NCBI GenBank assembly: GCA_023242925.1
Contig: CP096134.1
Span: forward strand, 3,925,501 to 3,989,500
DNA: 64,000 nt
Source of the DNA: Hyphomonadaceae bacterium JAD_PAG50586_4
GTDB taxonomy: Bacteria > Pseudomonadota > Alphaproteobacteria > Caulobacterales > Aquidulcibacteraceae
Direction of reading: 5' to 3'
The notes below the pieces were generated by a model. The model was given only the letters and a program-made list of their open reading frames with translations. It was not told where the DNA came from and made no database searches. The position numbers and the translations under genes were made by a program. This document shows, piece by piece, positions 27,885 to 37,443 of this stretch; position 1 is the stretch's first letter; each line of letters opens with the position of its first letter.

Positions 27885-28874
27885 CTACCCCCAGAAAGAC
27901 CTTGCCGGCGGCGTGACCACTTCTCCCGCGTAAGTCGCGCCGCCGGACCTGTCTTGGGCCAGCAATACCGGGCCATCCAGGTCGACAAACGAAACGCCGG
28001 CGCGCGCGACGACAAAACCCGGCGCCATCGACAACGAGGTGCCCGCCATGCACCCGACCATCGTCTTGAGGCCGCGGCGTCTCGATTCACGTTCAAGCCG
28101 AAGCGCTTCAGTCAGCCCACCAGTCTTGTCGAGCTTGACGTTGATCACGTCATAACGACGCGCTGCGAGGTCCAAATCGCTTATTTCAAAGCAACTTTCG
28201 TCTGCGGCCAACGGCACCGCACAACGATAGCCCTCGAGCGCTTCATCGGCGCCGGACGCCAAGGGTTGTTCCAACAAGGCTAAGCCCAGTTGGGCCAAGG
28301 CCGGGGCGACATCCTGCAATTGCGCAAATGAGAATGCTTGGTTTGCGTCCGCAATCAGGATCGCATCCGGGCGCGCGCGCCGCACAGCTTCGACCTGGCC
28401 TACTGGATTGGTCGCATCAATCTTGAGCTTCAACCGCAGGCCCGGGCGCATCCTAGCCGATGCCGCCATGTTCTGGGGCAGATCCAGACTGATGGTCGAG
28501 AATGTTTCGATCCGCCCAGGACTGACGCCCGTCAGCTCCCAAATCGAACTTTTGGTTTGTTTGCACTTCAGGTCCCACGCCGCGCAATCCACCGCCGTGC
28601 GCGCTGCATAACTCTTGAGCTGCGCAAAGACCGCGTCATACGCTTGCCCCGCCGCGAGCGCTGCCGCAGCACCCTGCAATTCGACCACACCTCGTTGCGC
28701 ATTGTCATCGCGGTAAAACACGCCGATGCCCTCGCCGCGTCCCAGATGCTGGCCATCATAAAGCTCAGCGACGACCACATCGACAGCCTCAATCGTTGCG
28801 AACGCAATGCGCAGCGGCTCCGCCAACGGCCAAGTCTCGTGCGTGATACGAAGTTCAACCGATCCTTCAATCAC
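27885..28874 (-). CDS. Dipeptide epimerase (enolase superfamily, L-Ala-D/L-Glu type)
   Basis: 329-residue member of the muconate-lactonising subgroup. Catalytic and metal residues are visible in order: LRLKLKID (Lys pair), ILIADANQAF (Asp), LLEQPL (Glu), LAADES (Asp), and INVKLDKTGG (Lys x Asp). This set is that of Ala-Glu and related dipeptide epimerases, which invert one residue of a dipeptide so ordinary peptidases can cut it. The GTG start overlaps the upstream DUF1611 stop by four bases, so the pair is co-translated. It also resembles DgcA, reported with DgcN in D-glutamate use by a marine bacterium; the two roles are not exclusive. Confidence 0.86.
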   Translation of the reverse strand: MIEGSVELRITHETWPLAEPLRIAFATIEAVDVVVAELYDGQHLGRGEGIGVFYRDDNAQRGVVELQGAAAALAAGQAYDAVFAQLKSYAARTAVDCAAWDLKCKQTKSSIWELTGVSPGRIETFSTISLDLPQNMAASARMRPGLRLKLKIDATNPVGQVEAVRRARPDAILIADANQAFSFAQLQDVAPALAQLGLALLEQPLASGADEALEGYRCAVPLAADESCFEISDLDLAARRYDVINVKLDKTGGLTEALRLERESRRRGLKTMVGCMAGTSLSMAPGFVVARAGVSFVDLDGPVLLAQDRSGGATYAGEVVTPPARSFWG

Positions 28875-29879
28875 TTGGATACACCCAGCAACCGCTCAAC
28901 GATCGCGCCCGCGCCCGTGCGGATGGGATCAATGACTGGAAGGTCGAGGAGGCGCTGAACCCGATCGATCTCACGCCGTGCGTCGGCTGCATCGAGGTCG
29001 ACCGTATTGAGGCTGACGCCGGCGCAATAAAGACTGGGACTGGTCAGACGCCCGGCCTCAATATAGCGCGCAATGGCTTCATCGAGCGGCGGCGTTTTGA
29101 ACCCGGGGTAGAAAGAAATCTCGTCACGCCCGACTTCGTGACACAAGACGATCGCTTCGGGCTGTGCGCCGTGCAACAAGCCAAGCGTCACGCCGGCGTA
29201 AGCGGGGTGAAAAAGCGAACCTTGGCCCTCCACGATATCCCAATGATCCGCCGCCGCCGCAGGCGCCAGCATCTCGCCTGCGCCGGCGAGAAAGTCGCTA
29301 ATCACCGCATCGACCGCAAAACCGCGGCCCGAAATTAGGACGCCGGTTTGGCCTGTCGCACAAAAATCCGCGTCCGCGGCCCGCGCCTGCAGCTCACGCC
29401 AAATCGCTAGTGCCGTGTACTTCTTGCCTACGGCGCAATCGGTGCCGACGGTCAGCACCCGCCGCCCGGATCGGGGCGCGCCTTTGCCAATAGGCAGATC
29501 AAGCGGGGGTCGCGCAAATCGTGCAATTGTCTGCCGCGCGCGCGCGCCTTGCGCTGAGCTCCGGATCCGCGTTGAGCCGTTGATGCAGGCCCGACGCAAC
29601 ATCAAGCCCAGCGTCAAGCGCCGCACCTAATTGCGCGCGCCAATCCTCGCCCAATCGGCCCCCTATTGGCGCCACGCCCACCACCAACGTGCGCGCGCCT
29701 GCCGCGACCGCTTGTGCGGGCGTCATGTCCGGCAAGCCAAGATCAATTGTGTCAGCGCTCCAGCGCAATTGCCCCAAGCATCGGGAGGGCGCCCAATCAA
29801 GAATGCCTTTGGCCGTCTTGGCGAGCCTGCGATCCTTGGAATCGCCCAGACACAAAAGGAATGGCGGTTCTACACTCAT
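28871..29879 (-). pseudogene. dgcN: DUF1611 (DgcN-like) protein, one frameshift
   Basis: About 336 residues after repair, from ATG 29879 (SVEPPFLLCLGDSKDRRLAK). First frame: LVVGVAPIGGRLGEDW, GLDVASGLHQRL. Second frame: RRVLTVGTDCAVGKKYTALA, a P-loop-like nucleotide site, then ATGQTGVLISGRGFAVDAV and VEGQGSLFHPAYAGVTLGLL, all DUF1611 signatures. They join in a CG repeat (29534-29548). DUF1611/DgcN has been described as an N-acyltransferase acting on D-glutamate; DUF1611 genes often sit beside dipeptide epimerases, as here. Operator D lies 50 bases upstream. Confidence 0.8.
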
Positions 29880-29928
29880 GGCGGCTCTCCTCGAAAAAAC
29901 CTGCCGCACCGATATACCACCTCGGAAT

Positions 29929-29942
29929 TGACGCCAACCTCA
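29929..29942. promoter_or_regulatory. Island operator copy D
   Basis: TGACGCCAACCTCA, 11 of 14 positions of TGAGGTTAACCTCA, followed by a run of T as in copy E. Lies between the divergent DUF1611 gene (29879) and biotin carboxylase (30011). Confidence 0.5.
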
Positions 29943-30010
29943 TTTTTCTGGAGGGTGAGCAGATCGCGCCGGGCAGACGGTCCCTTGGGAGGCGCGACGA
30001 GGTCATTTCA

Positions 30011-31513
30011 ATGCGCTTACAAAGCCTGCTTGTCGCCAATCGTGGCGAGATTGCACTCCGCGTCATCCGCGCTGCGCGCGAACTGGGCGTGCGAAGCGTC
30101 GCCATCTATTCCATCGACGACGCAGACGCGGCCCATGTCGCACGCGCTGATACTGCGCTGGCGCTGGGCGGGGTCGGCCCACGCGCCTATCTCGATCAAA
30201 CTCAAATCATAGAACTCGCGCGATCGCACGCACAGGCGATCCATCCAGGTTATGGCTTCCTCAGCGAGAATGCCGCCTTCGCACGCGCCGCAGCCCACGC
30301 GGGCCTCATTTTTGTCGGACCGTCCGCGGAAACGCTCGATCTCTTTGGCGACAAGGCCAAAGCGCGCGCCTTTGCCGAGGCCCAAGGCGTGCCCATTCCA
30401 GCTGGCGAGAACAACAATTGCACACCGGAGAACGCGCGTGCGCTGCTGGCCAAGATCGGCGCAAACGGCAAGATTGCAGTGAAAGCGCTCAGTGGCGGCG
30501 GCGGCCGCGGCATTCGCTTCGTCGGCGCGGCAGACGACATCGAGGGAGTATTCGAACGCTGCCGGGCCGAAGCGCGCTTGTCGTTCGGCGACGATCGTCT
30601 CTACATCGAGGAGATGATCCTCGACGCACGTCACGTCGAAGTTCAAGCGGTTGGCGATGGCGAGCGCGCCATACACCTCGGCGAACGTGATTGCACGCTT
30701 CAGCGGCGCAATCAAAAACTGGTGGAGATCGCACCCGCACCCGACCTCAGCGACGCCATGCGCCGTAAACTCCATGACGCGGCCATCACACTGGCGACGG
30801 CCGCGCGATTGCGTGGGGTGGCGACCTTTGAGTTTCTGCTGTCAGGCGCTGGGTCGCGCGCAGCGCGCTTTGTCTTCATTGAGGCCAACCCGCGCATCCA
30901 AGTCGAACATACCATTACGGAAGAAATCACCGGCGTTGACCTCGTGCGCACACAAATAGAGATCGCCGGCGGCGCTATGCTGGCTGACTTGGGGCTGCTC
31001 AATCGCACGCCCAGCATGCGCGGCAGCGCCATGCAGGTTCGCGTAAACGCCGAGATCGTCGGCGCGGACGGCGATATCCAATCGAGTGGCGGGCGTATCA
31101 GCGCACTTCATTTGCCGGGTGGACCCGGGGTGCGGATCGATTCCGCGGCGAGAGTGGGCGCAAAATGCAATCCCGCCTTCGACACGCTCCTCGCCAAACT
31201 CGTCGTTCGCGACAACGATTATACGCGCGCGCTCGCACGCGCGCGCCAAGCATTGGCTGAGCTCCAGGTCGAGGGCGTGGGCACAAATCTCGGGTTTTTG
31301 CGCGCCCTTTTGAATTGCGCACCCATGGCCGCCTATCAAGTGAACACCTCCTTTGTCGAGGACCACTGGGCCATGCTCGCCGCCGCTGCAGCGCTCCACG
31401 ATGAGGCCAATGCCTTGGTCGGCTCACCCCCGCTTGATGATGGCGCCTCCATCGACCTAACCACGCCCCCGGTATGGCTAACATCGCAGCGCCCATGCAG
31501 GGAACCATCGTGA
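30011..31513 (+). CDS. Biotin carboxylase subunit/domain of an acyl-CoA carboxylase
   Basis: 500-residue ATP-grasp biotin carboxylase. SLLVANRGEIALRVIRAARE at the start, IHPGYGFLSENAAFA, VKALSGGGGRGIRFV (ATP loop), GERDCTLQRRNQKLVEIAPA, and FIEANPRIQVEHTITEEITG are all diagnostic. It carboxylates biotin with ATP and bicarbonate. ATG 30011 has GAGG nine bases upstream. It ends inside the next gene (40-base overlap in another frame), after a normal biotin-carboxylase C-terminus and a linker, so the two ORFs may be one broken single-chain enzyme. Operator D lies 69 bases upstream. Confidence 0.9.
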   Translation: MRLQSLLVANRGEIALRVIRAARELGVRSVAIYSIDDADAAHVARADTALALGGVGPRAYLDQTQIIELARSHAQAIHPGYGFLSENAAFARAAAHAGLIFVGPSAETLDLFGDKAKARAFAEAQGVPIPAGENNNCTPENARALLAKIGANGKIAVKALSGGGGRGIRFVGAADDIEGVFERCRAEARLSFGDDRLYIEEMILDARHVEVQAVGDGERAIHLGERDCTLQRRNQKLVEIAPAPDLSDAMRRKLHDAAITLATAARLRGVATFEFLLSGAGSRAARFVFIEANPRIQVEHTITEEITGVDLVRTQIEIAGGAMLADLGLLNRTPSMRGSAMQVRVNAEIVGADGDIQSSGGRISALHLPGGPGVRIDSAARVGAKCNPAFDTLLAKLVVRDNDYTRALARARQALAELQVEGVGTNLGFLRALLNCAPMAAYQVNTSFVEDHWAMLAAAAALHDEANALVGSPPLDDGASIDLTTPPVWLTSQRPCREPS

Positions 31514-33294
31514 ACCTCTGCGTCGGCGTCGGCGACATTGTCACGCCAGGCGACCCAATCGTTGTGCTCGAAGCGATGAAGATGGAGCATATCGTCAGCG
31601 CCGATCGCGCGGGCCGCATCAGCGCGCTCCATGTGAAAGCCGGAGATATCGTTGCCTCCGGCGCTGCAATCGGATTTCTTGCGCGCGACGAGACGCTCAG
31701 CGCCAAGACGCGCGCCGATGCAACAATCGATCTGGATCTCGTGAGGCCGGACCTCGCCGAAATTGGTGCGCTCCATGCACTTGGGCTTGATGCCAACCGC
31801 CCCGAAGCGATCGCCAGGCGGCGCAAGTCCGGCAGACGAACCGCACGCGAAAACATCGCGGATCTTTGCGATGAGGGTGCGTTTGTCGAGTACGGTGCGC
31901 TCGCGGTTGCGGCGCAACGCACACGCCGCTCACTTGACGATCTGCGCCGGTCAACGCCTGCGGATGGACTGGTCGCGGGCATAGGCGGCGTCAATGGCGC
32001 CCTGTTCGGCGCCGACGCTGCGCAATGTGCGATCATGGCCTACGATTTTACGGTCCTTGCGGGAACGCAGGGCTTTTTGAATCACAAGAAGAAGGACCGT
32101 GTCCTGCATTTGGCCCGCGATTGGCGTCTACCGACAATCATCTTCACCGAGGGCGGCGGCGGCAGACCGGGTGACACGGACATCCTCGCACCCACGTGGC
32201 TTGAGATGACGACATTTCGAGACTACGCCGCATTGAGCGGCGTAGTCCCGCGCATCGCCATTAACGCTGGGTACAGCTTCGCCGGCAATGCAGCGCTTGT
32301 TGGACTAAGCGACGTTGTCATCGCCACCGAAGATTCCAGCATTGGTATGGGCGGCCCCGCGATGATTGAAGGCGGCGGCTTGGGCGTTGTCGCGCCCAAC
32401 GAGGTCGGCCCCACCGCCTCCCAAGCATCCGCAGGCGTCGTCGACCTTGTCGTTAAAGACGAAACCGACGGTGTCGACGCCGCGAAGAAATATTTGGCTT
32501 ATTTTCAGGGCGCGCTTAGCCACTGGGATTGCGCCGATCAACGCATGCTGCGCCACCTCATCCCCGAGAATAGGATGCGGGTGTACGATGTTCGAAACAT
32601 CATCGACACCATGGCGGACGCAGGCTCAGTGCTGGAATTGCGCCGCGCCTTTGGCCGCGGCATGGTCACAGCGCTCATCCGCATCGAAGGACGCCCCTTC
32701 GGCCTCATCGCCAACGACCCGGCGTATTTGGCAGGCGCCATTGACGCGGACGGCGCCGACAAAGCCGCCCGCTTCCTGCAATTGTGCGACGCGTTCAATC
32801 TGCCGGTGGTCTCACTCTGCGATACGCCCGGTTTCATGGTTGGACCGGCCGCTGAGAAGACCGGCCTCGTGCGCAAAGTTTCGCGCCTGTTTCTGATCGG
32901 CGCCCAGATGCGCACGCCGATGTTCACCATCGTGTTGCGCAAGGGCTATGGCTTAGGCGCGCAGGGTATGACGGGCGGTCATTTTCACGCGCCCGCGTTT
33001 ACTGTTGCTTGGCCCACCGCAGAGTTCGGCACTATGGGCTTGGAGGGCAGTGTGCGTCTGGGCTTCAAGAAGGAGCTCGAAGCCGTGTCCGACGGAGACG
33101 CGCGCAGAGCACTTTTTCAGGATCTTGTCGCGCAAGCCTATGAAAAAGGCAAAGCCGCCAACGCCGCCGCATTCCTTGAGATCGACGCCGTCATCGATCC
33201 GCGAGACACGCGCCATTGGCTGTCGCGCGGCTGGCAAGCGACAAGGCGCGGCGCGCCCGCCGCGTCCAGCCCGCGCTTTGTCGATTCCTGGTGA
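31474..33294 (+). CDS. Biotin carrier-carboxyltransferase fusion
   Basis: 606 residues with two parts. Residues ~1-75 are a biotinyl domain: IAAPMQGTIVNLCVGVGD and VVLEAMKMEH, whose central Lys carries biotin. Residues ~105-600 are a carboxyltransferase of the propionyl/methylcrotonyl-CoA carboxylase beta type (FTEGGGGRPGDTD, AINAGYSFAGNAALVGLSDV, MGGPAMIEGGGLG, SLCDTPGFMVGPAAE, RKGYGLGAQGMTGG). The order biotin carboxylase-carrier-transferase matches single-chain long-chain acyl-CoA carboxylases. The first ORF and this one overlap in different frames at a C5-GG stretch (near 31468-31475), which could be another frameshift. Substrate may be a branched or long acyl-CoA from the pathway. Confidence 0.87.
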   Translation: MANIAAPMQGTIVNLCVGVGDIVTPGDPIVVLEAMKMEHIVSADRAGRISALHVKAGDIVASGAAIGFLARDETLSAKTRADATIDLDLVRPDLAEIGALHALGLDANRPEAIARRRKSGRRTARENIADLCDEGAFVEYGALAVAAQRTRRSLDDLRRSTPADGLVAGIGGVNGALFGADAAQCAIMAYDFTVLAGTQGFLNHKKKDRVLHLARDWRLPTIIFTEGGGGRPGDTDILAPTWLEMTTFRDYAALSGVVPRIAINAGYSFAGNAALVGLSDVVIATEDSSIGMGGPAMIEGGGLGVVAPNEVGPTASQASAGVVDLVVKDETDGVDAAKKYLAYFQGALSHWDCADQRMLRHLIPENRMRVYDVRNIIDTMADAGSVLELRRAFGRGMVTALIRIEGRPFGLIANDPAYLAGAIDADGADKAARFLQLCDAFNLPVVSLCDTPGFMVGPAAEKTGLVRKVSRLFLIGAQMRTPMFTIVLRKGYGLGAQGMTGGHFHAPAFTVAWPTAEFGTMGLEGSVRLGFKKELEAVSDGDARRALFQDLVAQAYEKGKAANAAAFLEIDAVIDPRDTRHWLSRGWQATRRGAPAASSPRFVDSW

Positions 33295-33388
33295 GACCGC
33301 GCGCCGCCGACGATGACGCACTGACCCTTCCTGAAGCTCTGCTCATCAAAGTCCAATTGACAAAATCCAGGTTCCGTGGTCGCGTAAT

Positions 33389-33402
33389 TGAACTTGGCCT
33401 CA
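33389..33402. promoter_or_regulatory. Island operator copy E
   Basis: TGAACTTGGCCTCA, 10 of 14 positions of TGAGGTTAACCTCA, the weakest copy, followed by a run of T. It is 24 bases upstream of the TonB receptor start, with TTGAAC (33388-33393) as a possible -35 box. Confidence 0.42.
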
Positions 33403-33425
33403 TTTTTAATAATAGGGACGGACAG

Positions 33426-35603
33426 ATGCGCCAATCGATGGTTTTGCTGGGAGCTCTGGGATTGCTCGGCGTGGCGGAGGCCGCGCACGCACAGGACAGC
33501 GCAGACCAAAGCGGTCTTGAAGACATCATCGTCACCGCGCGCCGCCAGGAGGAGCGGCTTCAGGATGCGCCGATTTCGGTAACCGCCTTCACCGCCGCCA
33601 CCATGGAGCGACTTGGCATCGACAATGTCGCCGACGTCGCACGCCGGACGCCCGGTCTGCAGTACGGCAATTACGGCGACGTCAAACTGTCGCCCACGTC
33701 CCTGCGCGGCATTATCGGCAGCGCTGGCTCAGCCGGATCGGATCCTGCAGTTGGTTATTACGTTGACGAGGTGTTCGTAGGCCAAGGTGCAGGCGCAAAC
33801 TTGGACCTATACGACATCGCGCGCGTGGAAGTGCTGCGCGGACCGCAGGGCACGTTGTTCGGCCGCAATACGGTGGGCGGAGTCATCAGCCTCGCCACCG
33901 AACGCCCTGGAGAGGATTTCGAGGCGTCGGCGCAGGCTTCATATGGCAATTACGATTACACGCGCGTTGGCGCATCCATTTCCGGCCCACTCGGCGACCA
34001 GGCCCGCGCTGGGCTGTCTGCTGTGTTCACCAACAGGGATGGTACGTCCGACAACGTGGTGCTTGGTCGCGATGTGAATACGATGGGCGCTTATTCGATC
34101 CGCGCAGCGCTCGACATTGATATCGGCGCGCATTCCTCGTTGCAGCTCAATGCCGATTATCGCGGCGTCGACGACGAGCCTCTCGTTTTTGAGACAATTC
34201 GTTACAATGATGCGAGCCTGCTGGCAGTATTGCTCGACGCCAACAGCCTAGAGCGCAACGCAGATCCTTACGACCGGGTCGTCTACACTGACGATGTCAA
34301 TCGCGAGGAACTCGATGCTTGGGGCGTTTCTGCGCGCTTCAACACGCGGTTTGGCGGCGTCGATGTCACCAATATCGCATCCTACAGGATCCACGATTAT
34401 TATAGTCGCGTCGACACGGACCGTTCGGCATTGCGTATGGCCTATGACGGCGATCCCGAAGAGATCTGGCGTGCGTCCGAAGAATTGCGCCTTAACTGGA
34501 ACACGGGCTCGCTCTCCTGGCTCGCCGGCCTCTATTATTATGTACAGGATGGCTCAAACCAAAGCTTCATCGAAATCGGCGCCGATCTTGCCGACCTCTT
34601 CGGTGATTCCAGCCTGACCGGCGTTCTAGCCGGCTCGGATGCGGAAATGACGACGACCAGCGCTGCGGCCTTCGGCAGCGTCACGTGGACTGCCAATGAT
34701 CGCTTCGACGTGACCCTCGGCGGCCGCTACGTCCGTGACGAAAAAGAAATCGACTATGTCCAGAGCGATCCGTTGGCGATCCTTGGCGGCTCGGGTGCAA
34801 TTTCGGGAGAAGATGCTTGGACGAAATTCACACCGAGCATCAACCTGCGCTACCGCGTGCGCCCTGACGTGCTCACTTATCTGACCGTCTCGCAAGGCTT
34901 TAAGAGCGGCGGTTTCAATGATGCTTTGGGCGACGCCAACGGTATCGCCTTTGGACCCGAGACCGTTACCAATTACGAGTTCGGCGTGAAAAGCGAATGG
35001 TTCGATCGCCGCCTCACCGCAAACTTGTCGGTCTTCTATATGGACTGGAGCGACATCCAGATTTCTCAGGACAATCCGATCACCCCGGTGTTCGATCCGA
35101 TTATTTTGAACGCAGGCGCAGCGCACAGCCAAGGTATCGAACTCGAAATCCAAGCAGCCCCCACCGATCGCCTCCTATTGGGCGCCAATCTTTCGTTGTT
35201 GGAGGCGGAGTTTGATGAAGGCAGTCTACCCAGCGGCCAAACACTGCAACGCATTCCCCAAGCGCCCGAATACACCGCAGCCCTCAACGCGGAATATACT
35301 TGGCCGGTGGGGTCATGGGGCGAGTTGTCGCTCAGCGGTGAATACATCATGCGCGGGGAATCGTTCCTCACGCTCGATAACATCGAAGACGGCCGCGTCG
35401 ATCCCTACCAATTGCTCAATCTGCGTTTGACTCTGGCGAATCCTGCGCAAGGTTGGCGTGTCGCTCTCTGGGGCGAGAACGTCACCGATGAGACCTACAA
35501 GACGCGGATGTTTGACCTCTATAGTCAGGACCTCGTGGGCCAACGCTTCATCATCCTGGGCGATCCGGCCACGTACGGCATCGACCTGCGCGTGAGCTAT
35601 TGA
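33426..35603 (+). CDS. TonB-dependent receptor
   Basis: Intact outer-membrane receptor of 725 residues. ATG 33426 begins a signal peptide (LLGALGLLGVAEAAHAQ), then LEDIIVTARRQEERLQDAPI (TonB box and plug start), LRGIIGSAGSAGSDPAVGYY, VDEVFVGQGAGANLDLYDIA, RVEVLRGPQGTLFGRNTVGG and a long barrel with repeated gain-of-aromatic turns, ending YGIDLRVSY. It belongs to the same broad class as the receptor at 24217-26363 but is clearly distinct. Operator E is directly upstream and a CocE/S15-type hydrolase starts ten bases downstream, so receptor and hydrolase form an operon. Confidence 0.9.
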   Translation: MRQSMVLLGALGLLGVAEAAHAQDSADQSGLEDIIVTARRQEERLQDAPISVTAFTAATMERLGIDNVADVARRTPGLQYGNYGDVKLSPTSLRGIIGSAGSAGSDPAVGYYVDEVFVGQGAGANLDLYDIARVEVLRGPQGTLFGRNTVGGVISLATERPGEDFEASAQASYGNYDYTRVGASISGPLGDQARAGLSAVFTNRDGTSDNVVLGRDVNTMGAYSIRAALDIDIGAHSSLQLNADYRGVDDEPLVFETIRYNDASLLAVLLDANSLERNADPYDRVVYTDDVNREELDAWGVSARFNTRFGGVDVTNIASYRIHDYYSRVDTDRSALRMAYDGDPEEIWRASEELRLNWNTGSLSWLAGLYYYVQDGSNQSFIEIGADLADLFGDSSLTGVLAGSDAEMTTTSAAAFGSVTWTANDRFDVTLGGRYVRDEKEIDYVQSDPLAILGGSGAISGEDAWTKFTPSINLRYRVRPDVLTYLTVSQGFKSGGFNDALGDANGIAFGPETVTNYEFGVKSEWFDRRLTANLSVFYMDWSDIQISQDNPITPVFDPIILNAGAAHSQGIELEIQAAPTDRLLLGANLSLLEAEFDEGSLPSGQTLQRIPQAPEYTAALNAEYTWPVGSWGELSLSGEYIMRGESFLTLDNIEDGRVDPYQLLNLRLTLANPAQGWRVALWGENVTDETYKTRMFDLYSQDLVGQRFIILGDPATYGIDLRVSY

Positions 35604-35612
35604 GGGCATCGC

Positions 35613-37440
35613 ATGACAATACGCTCAAGACGCACCGTCCTGCTCGGCGCCACCATGCTGGCGCTGACGGGATGCGCCACGCCGCCGGCGCAGGCGCCCA
35701 CGGTGCGCGAGCGCCCTGAGTTTTGGAGCGACCGATCCTATTATCTTGCGATGCGCGACGGCGTCGGCCTGGCGCTTAGCCTTTACTATCCTCAATCGCG
35801 CGAGCCCAGCACTCCGGCGGCGACCATCCTGGTGCAAACCCGGTACGGACGCGCTGGACAAATGCGCAGCCCGGAAATGCAGATGTGGCGTGCACACGGC
35901 TATGTCGTGGCAATAATCGACACGCGCGGCACGACATCATCTTTCGGTACGCGCATGCTGGAGCTGGGCGACGAAGAGCAACGCGATATGGTTGAGATCA
36001 TCGCCCATATCGCAGCCCAGCCATGGTCAAATGGCCGCGTGATCGCCGCGGGCGTCTCCTACATGGGCGACACTGCCGATTTCGCCACAACGAGACCTGC
36101 GCCAGCACTGGTCGGCGCCATACCCAGACAAGTCGACTTCGATGGCTACGCTCACCTCATTGCGCCAGGCGGCGTGGTCAATGATTTCATGCTGACAATG
36201 TGGGGCGGCGGCACGCTCAACATGGATTTAGGTCAATGGGAGCGGGATGGGCGCACCCTGCGCTGCATCGAAAGCATCGATGATTGCCAAGCGCTCTTTC
36301 CATTGCTGCAACCGGTCGATGGCGACGACGCTTATGAGCAATTGCGCTCCGCATTGCGCGACCGGCGCCGCTGGCAACCTGGGGATTATCTGGCCCTGAC
36401 GTTCCGCGATGACATCGGGGCAAACGGCCATAGCATCGACGAATCCGCGCCAGCGCAGCAGATCGAAGCAATTCGCCGCGAGCGCAAGCCTGTCATGTAT
36501 TGGGGGTCATGGCTTGACGCAGGCACCGCCGAAGCCGCGCTCGCTCGTTTTCGCTCAGCGCCAGAAGTCCCCGCCGAGATCTGGATCACCGGGAACGATC
36601 ATGGCAATCGCGTCAGCGCCGATCCGTTCGAGGCTGCGGACTCCCCCGCACCCCACAATCGAGGCGCAATACACATTGATGCGCGCCTTCGCCGAGCGCA
36701 CCCAACGCGGCGAAGCCATCGAGCGCGTGATCAATTATTATGTCCTCGGCGCAGGCACATATCGACAAACGCGCGTGTGGCCGCCCGCTGGCGTCACGCA
36801 GACGACGCTCTTTCTTTCTCGCGACAACACACTTGCGGCGAATGTCGGCCGACAGGGCGTTTTGCGTCACGATGTCGATCTCTCCGTCGGCACCGGAGAG
36901 CGTACGCGGTGGTCGACCCAGATCGGCACACCGCCCGCCTATACCGATCGCGCCGAGATCGATCGTCGTCTCATTGTTTTTGACAGTGCGCCCATGGCCG
37001 CCGACATGGAATTGGTCGGCACGCCAGTGATCGATCTTCAGATGGCCACGCGCACAACCGATCCGGCCTTTTTTGTCTATTTGGAGGATGTCGCGCCCGA
37101 TGGCCGCGTCACTTACATAACTGAAGGCATGTTGCGCGCGATCCATCGCCGCCCCGCCGACCCGGCCACGCTCGCTTACGATGCAGGCCCCGCCCCGCAT
37201 AGCTTTCGCCGCGGCGACGCATTGGCGGTGACGTCAGGCGAAGTCATGCAGGTGCGATTTGCGCTTTTTCCCACAGCAGCGCTCGTGCGCGAAGGCCATC
37301 GTTTGCGCATCGCGCTCGCGGGCGCGGACGCATCGGTCTTCCATGTCTATTCAGGCGGCGGACCAGAGACATTCGAACTGCACGTTGGCGGCGCATCGCC
37401 ATCGACGCTGGAGATCACCATGCGTCCGTGGACGCCGTGA
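35613..37440 (+). pseudogene. CocE/NonD (S15-like) hydrolase, lipoprotein, one frameshift
   Basis: Alpha/beta hydrolase of the X-Pro dipeptidyl-peptidase/CocE group, about 609 residues when repaired. The signal SRRTVLLGATMLALTGC looks like a Tat-type lipoprotein signal. The catalytic domain has VVAIIDTRGT, the nucleophile elbow GVSYMGDTADF and a His-containing TGNDHGNR. The second frame holds the C-terminal jelly-roll domain (VINYYVLGAGTYRQTRVWPP, LVGTPVIDLQMATRTTDP, FALFPTAALVREGHRLRIAL). Frames join near two C runs (36643-36654); one C too many explains it. Likely cleaves an ester or amide (possibly N-acyl or prolyl) at the cell surface. Co-transcribed with the TonB receptor before it. Confidence 0.8.
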
Positions 37441-37443
37441 TGC

